From: JAFGBZ01 sp043817715
GTDB taxonomy: Archaea > Iainarchaeota > Iainarchaeia > Iainarchaeales > JAFGBZ01
Length of the DNA stretch: 15,574 bases
Direction: 5' to 3'
NCBI GenBank assembly: GCA_043817715.1
Contig: JBDRGO010000009.1
Location: 1 to 15,574 of the forward strand
The notes under the pieces were generated by a model. That model made no database searches. It saw nothing but the letters and a program-made list of their open reading frames with translations, and was not told the origin of the DNA. Every line of letters begins with the position of its first letter. Position 1 is the first letter of the stretch. Shown here piece by piece: positions 9,089-14,300 of the stretch. Position numbers and translations under genes: made by a program.

Positions 9089-9107
9089 ATCACGCAAAAT
9101 CTTGGAC
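9074..9107 (+). repeat. Left copy of an imperfect direct repeat
   Basis: This stretch covers the last codons and stop of the giant gene plus 19 bases beyond it. It shares two blocks, AACTGCATTAAATAAA and CGCAAAATCTTGGAC, with 10571-10603; the blocks are separated by TCA here and by AA there, giving 31 identical bases out of 34. Both copies read in frame as NCIK followed by a stop. The pair brackets the Bro-N/NYN island. Confidence 0.8.
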
Positions 9108-9111
9108 AGGC

Positions 9112-9130
9112 TGGCAGTGGAAATCTGCCA
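9112..9130 (+). terminator. Hairpin after the giant gene, possible terminator
   Basis: TGGCAG at 9112-9117 and CTGCCA at 9125-9130 form a 6-bp stem with a 7-nt loop, 23 nt after the stop codon of the giant gene. It is not followed by a long T run, so it may protect the 3' end of the mRNA rather than terminate transcription. Confidence 0.35.
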
Positions 9131-9178
9131 CCGAAAACATTTAAAACCACTCAAAATCTAATTCTTGCAGTGAGAAAA

Positions 9179-9235
9179 ATGAATTTAAATTTGCAAAACA
9201 AATTTAAAAAATTTAAATTCCTTGGAGGAATTTAA
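9179..9235 (+). CDS. Possible 18-residue leader peptide before the Bro-N gene
   Basis: A short frame encoding MNLNLQNKFKKFKFLGGI begins at an ATG with a weak upstream GTGA (9170-9173). Its TAA stop directly touches the ATG of the Bro-N gene (TAAATG). The frame runs through both hairpins described below. A ribosome translating it would unfold them and reach the Bro-N start, so it could act as a coupling or attenuator ORF. It may equally be a by-product of the palindromic AT-rich sequence; there is no other support for expression. Confidence 0.25.
   Translation: MNLNLQNKFKKFKFLGGI
9184..9208 (+). repeat. Hairpin 1 of the Bro-N upstream region
   Basis: TTTAAATTTG (9184-9193) and CAAATTTAAA (9199-9208) are perfect reverse complements around a 5-nt CAAAA loop. 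Hairpin 2 follows after 2 nt. Confidence 0.7.
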
Positions 9236-9237
9236 AT
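9211..9237 (+). promoter_or_regulatory. Hairpin 2, overlapping the Bro-N ribosome binding site and start codon
   Basis: ATTTAAATTCC (9211-9221) and GGAATTTAAAT (9227-9237) are perfect 11-nt reverse complements with a TTGGA loop. The ribosome binding site GGAGGA (9224-9229) lies across loop and 3' arm, and the first two bases of the ATG at 9236 lie in the stem. The folded RNA would therefore hide the start. Opening it, for instance by a ribosome on the leader ORF, would expose it. Confidence 0.6.
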
Positions 9238-9413
9238 GAGTAAAGAAATTTCTTTAGCTGTGTTTGAAGGAAAAAAAAATCAGGAGAAAATGGTTCAAAG
9301 AAGAATGGTTTTTTTCAGTAATTGATGTTGTGGAAGCATTAACTGAAAGCACTAATCCTAGACGATATTGGAGTGATTTAAAGATCAAATTAAGTAATGA
9401 AGGTTTTAATGAG

Positions 9414-9434
9414 TTGTACGATAAAATCGTACAA
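9414..9434 (+). repeat. Perfect inverted repeat inside the Bro-N frame
   Basis: Arms TTGTACGAT and ATCGTACAA flank AAA within the codons for ELYDKIVQ. The inner part of this palindrome, with arms TACGAT and ATCGTA, recurs at 10457-10471 in the remnant of a second Bro-N gene. Confidence 0.7.
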
Positions 9435-9663
9435 TTGAAACTATTTTCCCCAAATGGCAAAAAATATGAAACTGACTGCACTAACACCGAGTCAAGGTTT
9501 CGTATAATTCAGTCAATTCCATCTAAAAAAGCAGAGCCATTTAAAAGATGGCTTGCAAAAGCAGAGGACATGAAAGAATTCAGGAAATTAAAAAACAAAA
9601 GTATACATAACAACAGAGAAATGTTTAAATACATAACAAGAGATAATTTAAGTAATATGAACC

Positions 9664-9718
9664 CTAGTGTTCTTACGGGGACACTAGATGCTTTTTATTT
9701 TGATTTCTTTTTATTTTA
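9664..9718 (+). terminator. Hairpin plus T-rich tract at the end of the Bro-N frame
   Basis: CTAGTGT (9664-9670) and ACACTAG (9681-9687) form a 7-bp stem that can be lengthened by T-G and C-G pairs. A strongly T-rich stretch with several T clusters follows at 9691-9718. This is a plausible terminator. It overlaps the last codons of the shortened Bro-N frame, suggesting the native 3' part of that gene has been lost and replaced. Confidence 0.45.
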
Positions 9719-9726
9719 ATTCAAAC

Positions 9727-9739
9727 AAGCCTTCGGCTT
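9727..9739 (+). repeat. Hairpin 3, AAGCC-TTC-GGCTT
   Basis: A 5-bp stem with a 3-nt loop is followed at once by TTAAATG, so that an ATG (9743) lies just behind it. That ATG opens a 10-codon frame, MDLNSSEVKS. Confidence 0.5.
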
Positions 9740-9745
9740 TAAATG

Positions 9746-9771
9746 GATTTAAATTCTTCGGAAGTTAAATC
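9746..9771 (+). repeat. Hairpin 4 with a C(TTCG)G tetraloop
   Basis: GATTTAA (9746-9752) pairs with TTAAATC (9765-9771). Inside, one A-G mismatch and TTC/GAA pairs close a TTCG tetraloop. Its 5' arm GATTTAAATTC closely resembles the 5' arm of hairpin 2, while the 3' arm carries matching changes that keep the pairing. Confidence 0.6.
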
Positions 9772-9774
9772 TTA

Positions 9775-9793
9775 AAAAACCTTAAAGGTTTTT
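9775..9793 (+). promoter_or_regulatory. Hairpin 5, just before the NYN gene start
   Basis: AAAAACC (9775-9781) and GGTTTTT (9787-9793) form a 7-bp stem with loop TTAAA, and the ATG at 9798 follows after AAAA. The only candidate ribosome binding site, AAAGG (9784-9788), sits in the loop and 3' arm. Confidence 0.55.
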
Positions 9794-9797
9794 AAAA

Positions 9798-10370
9798 ATG
9801 AATTTAGAAAAAACTCTTGTGTTTATTGATGCAGGGTATTTATCCAAACTTTCTAAACATTTCGGAAAAGGAAAATACCTGAAAATAGATTTAATCAAAT
9901 TCGCCAAATATCTTTCAATAAAACAAAATTTATGGTGCGAACATATTTTTTATTACACCGCCCCGCCTTTTCAAAGTTCGAATCCGACAGAAAAAGAATC
10001 AAAACTAAAATCAGGATATGATTCATTTATAAGCAAGCTAAAAGATAAAAAAGAAATAAGCGTTAGGGAAGGAAGGCTGCAGAAAATCGGAAAAGAATTT
10101 ACCCAAAAAGGAGTAGATACTCTTTTAACAATGGACCTGGCTGAAGAGCCAAGAGAAAGAAAAATCCAGACAATCGTTTTACTTGCATGCGATACTGATT
10201 TTGTTCCAATACTTAACAAATTAAGAAACAAACACCAAATAAAAGTAATTTTATACTATTTTATGGACAGAAAAAGAAAATCTGCTTTCTCAATGTCCAA
10301 CCACATACTAACCGCATGCGATTCAAAAATTTTACTAAGCGAGGAATGTTTCAAAAGAAATTTAAAATAA
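9798..10370 (+). CDS. NYN domain (LabA/DUF88-like) putative ribonuclease
   Basis: This 190-residue protein has the NYN-domain layout, a PIN-like nuclease fold. The first strand LVFIDAGYL carries D11. The segment KGVDTLLTMDL provides D107 and D113. The strand IVLLACDTDFVPIL (126-139) gives D132 and D134, matching the usual SGDGDF-type metal-binding motif with Cys and Thr in place of Gly. A last strand (IKVILYYF, 148-155) and a tail with a further acidic segment (TACDSKILL) complete the fold. NYN proteins cleave or process RNA, and some act in defence or RNA turnover; the substrate here is unknown. It is full length for a single-domain member. Its ATG follows hairpin 5. It lies 78 nt behind the broken Bro-N gene and may once have been expressed with it. 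Confidence 0.85.
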   Translation: MNLEKTLVFIDAGYLSKLSKHFGKGKYLKIDLIKFAKYLSIKQNLWCEHIFYYTAPPFQSSNPTEKESKLKSGYDSFISKLKDKKEISVREGRLQKIGKEFTQKGVDTLLTMDLAEEPRERKIQTIVLLACDTDFVPILNKLRNKHQIKVILYYFMDRKRKSAFSMSNHILTACDSKILLSEECFKRNLK

Positions 10371-10424
10371 AAAAAGTAAGTTAATTGAAGAAAAACCCAG
10401 GACCGGATAACAGCAAAAATTAAT

Positions 10425-10515
10425 TTAAAAACTGAAAAAAAAGAAAAATTGAAACATACGATTTTATCGTACAGCTGGAATTAAAAGCAAATGGCGGAAA
10501 ATAGGGGTTTCAGGG
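10425..10515 (+). pseudogene. Decayed remnant of a second Bro-N gene
   Basis: Within the 285-nt gap between the NYN gene and the VapB start, one frame reads YDFIVQLELKANGGK from 10457 to a TAG stop at 10502. The Bro-N gene at 9236 reads YDKIVQLKLFSPNGKK at the matching place. At DNA level TACGAT, ATCGTACA, AAATGGC and AAAATA match in order, with one in-frame 3-nt length difference. Upstream, frames are broken by stops (for example TGA at 10433). GAGCCA at about 10531 may correspond to the AEPF region, but this is weak. Only the core match is convincing; the outer limits are estimates. Confidence 0.55.
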
Positions 10516-10570
10516 GAAAATTTCCTTAAAGAGCCAAAAAAAGCAAAAAGGAAAAAAATAAGTGCTTGAA

Positions 10571-10603
10571 AACTGCATTAAATAAAAACGCAAAATCTTG
10601 GAC
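10571..10603 (+). repeat. Right copy of the imperfect direct repeat
   Basis: This copy matches 9074-9107 at 31 of 34 aligned positions. It contains an ENCIK-stop reading frame like the C-terminal codons of the giant gene, although no giant coding sequence precedes it. The rest of the gap from 10371 to 10655 holds the Bro-N remnant and otherwise only A-rich, stop-filled sequence. Confidence 0.8.
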
Positions 10604-10625
10604 GCCAAATCAAAACCCTTTTAAT

Positions 10626-10643
10626 AACTATAGCACTATAGTT
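10626..10643 (+). promoter_or_regulatory. Candidate operator of the VapBC operon
   Basis: AACTATAG (10626-10633) and CTATAGTT (10636-10643) are a perfect 8-bp inverted repeat with a 2-nt spacer, 12 nt before the VapB start. VapB antitoxins usually bind such a palindrome in their own promoter with the toxin as co-repressor. The TTTAATAAC just upstream (about 10619-10627) could serve as TATA box, so that binding at the palindrome would block transcription. Confidence 0.55.
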
Positions 10644-10655
10644 TTATGTGATTGT

Positions 10656-10862
10656 ATGGCTACAACAATTCAAATTGAAACCCCGACAAAAGATTTATTG
10701 AATGAGTTGAAGAAATCATTTCAGTCAAAAACATATGATGACGTAATCCAAACGCTTGTAAGGAAAAAAACCAAATCAACGTACGGGGCACTGGCAAAAG
10801 AAAAGAAAACTTCTGCTGCAGAAATGATGAAAGGATTACGTGATAAAAGTGACAGATACTAA
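10656..10862 (+). CDS. VapB-type antitoxin
   Basis: This is a 68-residue protein. Residues 1-30 (MATTIQIETPTKDLLNELKK, then SFQSKTYDDV) match the ribbon-helix-helix DNA-binding type: a short strand TIQIET followed by two helices around a turn, as in VapB/CopG-like antitoxins. The C-terminal half is Lys-rich and would bind the toxin. I chose the ATG at 10656 rather than an upstream in-frame TTG at 10566. The upstream codons run through the direct repeat and the palindromic promoter, and residues from ATG onward give the expected antitoxin N-terminus. A weak TGTGAT at 10647-10652 may serve as ribosome binding site. The gene overlaps the toxin start by 23 nt, a sign of translational coupling. 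Confidence 0.8.
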   Translation: MATTIQIETPTKDLLNELKKSFQSKTYDDVIQTLVRKKTKSTYGALAKEKKTSAAEMMKGLRDKSDRY

Positions 10863-11259
10863 TTTATTCCTTGACTCAAGCATTTGGTTAGGATACTTTT
10901 TAGAAAACATTCCAAAAACAAAAGAAATAATTGACTCAGAAGAAAACACTTTATTCACTTCAATCATTTCAATCCATGAAATAACCAAAAGGCTGGAAAA
11001 ATTAAAGAAAACACAAAAAGAAATAAATGAAGCACTGAAATTCATTGAAGAAAACAGCATAATAATTGGAATAGACAAAAAAACAGCTTTAACTGCAGTA
11101 GAAAACTGCAGAAAATATAAATTACACACAGTTGATTCATTGATTTATTCAAGTGCAGCAGAAATAAACACGACATTCATAACAGCAGACACGGACTTCA
11201 AAAAATGCCCGAAAACAAGAATAATTGAAATAAAAAGCAAAAAGGAAAAGAATAAGTAA
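10840..11259 (+). CDS. VapC-type PIN-domain ribonuclease toxin
   Basis: This 139-residue protein has the PIN-domain acidic residues in order: D12 in LFLDSSIWLGYF, E47 in SIISIHEITKRLEKL, D99 in LHTVDSLIYSSAAE, and D117/D119 in TTFITADTDFKK. VapC toxins are metal-dependent endoribonucleases that usually cut tRNA or rRNA loops; the target here cannot be read from sequence. The length is normal for the family. The GTG at 10840 is preceded by AAAGGA (10830-10835) at 4-nt spacing, which favours it over a second in-frame GTG at 10849. The start lies inside the antitoxin gene, as in many VapBC operons. The C-terminus is Lys-rich. The gene ends 68 nt before the second giant gene, which has its own TATA-like element. 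Confidence 0.88.
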   Translation: MIKVTDTNLFLDSSIWLGYFLENIPKTKEIIDSEENTLFTSIISIHEITKRLEKLKKTQKEINEALKFIEENSIIIGIDKKTALTAVENCRKYKLHTVDSLIYSSAAEINTTFITADTDFKKCPKTRIIEIKSKKEKNK

Positions 11260-11290
11260 TTAAAAGAATTTATTATTTCATTAAATTAAT

Positions 11291-11300
11291 ATTATTTATA
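11291..11300 (+). promoter_or_regulatory. TATA-like element of the second giant gene
   Basis: ATTATTTATA is centred about 30 nt before the proposed TTG start. It would place transcription initiation at about 11322, giving a leaderless or very short-leader mRNA, unlike the first giant gene with its clear GGTGA leader. Confidence 0.4.
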
Positions 11301-11327
11301 GTGTATTAAATAAATTAAGTGATAATA

Positions 11328-14300
11328 TTGGGTCTGAGGGATGCATTTCATTCAATGGAAGACAAATGGTATGAATTCCTTGACAGACTGCAGGAAAAAG
11401 GGGTTCCAATTTATTCGGTAATTGACCCGATTGATAAAGTAATTCCAAGCCTGGCATTGTTTCTTGCTTTAATTCTGGTTTTAATTGCAGGAACTGCATT
11501 TGTTTTGCTTCAGCCAACAGGTCCGAGGTCTGTTGTACCAGGGGAAAATGTTTCACTGGAAATAAATGTAAGCGGCAATGGATTTGATTTAAGCAATGCC
11601 GAAATTGAAATTGAATTTGATGAAGAAAGCGATTCAAAGAAAACAAATTCAAATGGAAAAGCGGTTTTTAATGTTCCGATTGATTCAAGGGTGTTTATTC
11701 TTGTTTCAAAAGAAGGCTATTATAATTCTTCAAGGGAATTTGTTGTTTCAGAGGATTCAACTGAAAATTTTTCTCTGGACCTGGTTGATGAGGCATATGA
11801 ATCTACCTTTATTTTCACTTCCCCGAACGGGCAGAGCATGAATGGGACAAAAATCACTGCGGTTTTTTCCTGCTCTAATGAGGAATATGTTTTTGATGAA
11901 TCCAGAAATGAAATTCTTGAAGGGGAAATAAGCATTCTTGTCCCTGAAGGATGCGGAACAGTTTTAATTGATGTCACTGTGGATGATGCACGGTATGAAA
12001 ACAAAAAATATTCATCTAATGGCGGAATTATTAGATTAAGTGCAAAAACAGAATTAAAAGGAAATTTATTGGTAGTAATTAATTCAAATGAAGGAACACC
12101 ATTGAATTCAATTGAAGTAACTGCTAAATCAGGAACACAGGTTTTTGGACCATTTTATACTAATTCTTCAGGAGAAGCACAACTTGAATTAATTTATGGA
12201 ACTTACAGAATTTATGCTGAGGACCCATTGGAAAAATATGCTTCAAGTGTGCAGGCAATTGAATTTATGACAGAATTTGATTCAATTAGAATGACAATGA
12301 GTAAAGATCCATTTGCTAAAATTAATTTAACTGCAGTTGATTCTGAATCAGATGAATCAATTCCTGCAAAATTCTTTATAAGAAAAGGAACTGAAGTAAC
12401 TGAACTGGAATCAACTGAAGAGGATTTAACTGTTTCTTTCCTAGCTGAAGAGGCAGGGGTTTTTTATGTCAGGGCGGCCAAAGACAAATATATTTCAGGG
12501 GAAGAAAAAGAAATTGCCTTAACTGAAAAAGCACAGGAAGAGGATTTGGAATTATTATTAAAACCATGCACTCCAACAACATGCGCTGCGCTGAAAATAA
12601 AAGTAATTGACGAGGACGGTTTGGCTGTTGAGAATGCTGTTGTTAATCTGCATGACACAAATACAGGATTCATTAAAACAGAGTATGCGCAGAGAAGCAC
12701 TGATGTGAATGGGGAAGCAAAACCAAATTATTCAGCAGTTGAACCAGGAACATATTATGCTTCAGCAATAAGGTTTCCTGCTGAAGGAAAAAGCCCTGAA
12801 TTTGAAGTAAGAGAAGGAAATGAATCACTTGAAATAACAATTGAAGTAGTTATTGGAACAACAAACATTAATTTAGTTGTAGCAGACCAATACGGTGAAG
12901 CAATTGATTTTGCAGATGTTGAATTAATTAATGCTGATAATTCATTAATTGGTTTAGTTAAAACTGATGCACAAGGACAAATGTTTTATGAAGGATTAAA
13001 AGCAGGAAAAGACATTTACATAAAAGTAACAAAAGAAGAGTTTACTTCATGGACAAGCGAATTAATTATGCTTTACCCCAACATGACAATTAATTTAACT
13101 GCAGTATTATTTGAAGAAGAATTAGGGGATACTCCTGAAATAAAGTTTTTGGGTTTATATGAAAAGAATTCAGAAACAATAATTGATTTGCCTGAACCTG
13201 CAAGAAGCTATGATGCAAAATTCGAGGTAACTGTTCCATTGGATGCAGATTTTGAATCAGCTGGAATGCATTTAAGGTTAGGCGAAATGGATTTGCTTGA
13301 AAAGGATTATTTAATGATTTCAAAAATCAATGCCCCAAACACATTAATTCTAAAAGGGACAAAATATGATGAAGAAGAGCAGGAAGATGTCGGCATAACT
13401 AATGGGCCTGCAAAATGGGCGAATATTACATGGATTAATCCTGATGCAGGAAAATATGTAGTTAAAGCAGAAGTGAAAGTATTGCCTTCAACTCCTCCAA
13501 TGATTGCTTTACCAGTTTATTTTAGAACATGGGGAAAAGAAGACAATCAATACTTCAGGGATCCAATTGATGAAGAACTTGGATTAGGCGAAGAAACTGA
13601 AGAAAAAAAATCATTATTTGCAAACACTTATTCAAAAATTTATTATGAAGAAAACATGGAAGAAGCATGTGTTGAAGAATTTTGTTTCTTTAATTCGGTT
13701 CTTGATTTAACTGAAGATGTGTTTTTGAATGAGCCGTTTAATTTAAGGATTTCAAATGATTATAATCTGAGTTTTAATATAGTGAATAATACAGGGGACC
13801 TGCATGATGAAGCAAATTTAAGGATTAAGGTAACTGATTCCCCTCCAAGCGACGGGGAAGGAGTGCGGATTGAATCATATAAAATTTATAATTCTGATTT
13901 ATTGCTGAGTGAATCAAATACTCCTTTGTTTGAACTTCCAAGGATTGAATTAGGGGAATGGAAACCCAATAAATCAGTGCATGGAACCCTACTGCTTGAT
14001 GCAAGAAATGCAGGGCAGACATATATTCAAATGGAAATTGTTTCAGGGCAGGAAATTGTTTTCAGCAGATTAATTGCATTCAATAATTATTTTGAAAACG
14101 AACAGGAATTAACAATTGAGCCGGAAGTAATTCCTGCATTTTCAGAAACAATAATGGAAATAACTTCATTATATAAAACAGGGACAAATAAAGGAAAACC
14201 GGTGGTTGGTGCGGATGTATTAGTTGAAAGAGAAACCTCGACATTCAATAAATCAAGTTATTCGGCTAAAACTGATTCAAGGGGAAAAGCAGTTGTAATG

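Larger units (their letters stand above)
9236..9719 (+). pseudogene. Bro-N domain gene, frameshifted and shortened
   Basis: The product resembles the Bro-N domain (BRO family, as in phage antirepressors and DinD-like proteins), a DNA-binding domain. The recognisable block runs IRRKWFKEEWFFSVIDVVEAL, NPRRYWSDL, YDKIVQLKL, ETDCTNTESRFRIIQSIPS and AEPFKRWLAK. The expected N-terminus MSKEISLAVFEGKK is present at 9236 behind a strong GGAGGA site, but a run of nine A at 9271-9279 puts it one base out of frame with the rest; eight A would give a continuous protein of about 160 residues. Without correction, the downstream frame could only start at a TTG at 9264. The C-terminus is also short: relatives usually continue past the Bro-N domain to over 250 residues, whereas here it ends in an unrelated Phe-rich tail running over a terminator-like hairpin. 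Homopolymer sequencing error, slippage and true decay are all possible for the frameshift; the missing tail favours decay. Confidence 0.75.

Noticed and set aside
9743..9775. A 10-codon frame MDLNSSEVKS before the NYN gene as a real peptide gene
   Set aside because: It is very short, lies inside hairpin 4 and has no separate ribosome binding site. It is kept only as part of the hairpin-ATG pattern.
10566..10655. An N-terminal extension of the VapB antitoxin from a TTG at 10566
   Set aside because: The extension reads through the direct repeat and the inverted-repeat promoter region. The antitoxin fold begins at the ATG at 10656.
10836..11129. A 97-residue - strand frame over the VapC gene
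   Set aside because: It is antisense to a gene with all PIN-domain acidic residues in place and has no signature of its own.
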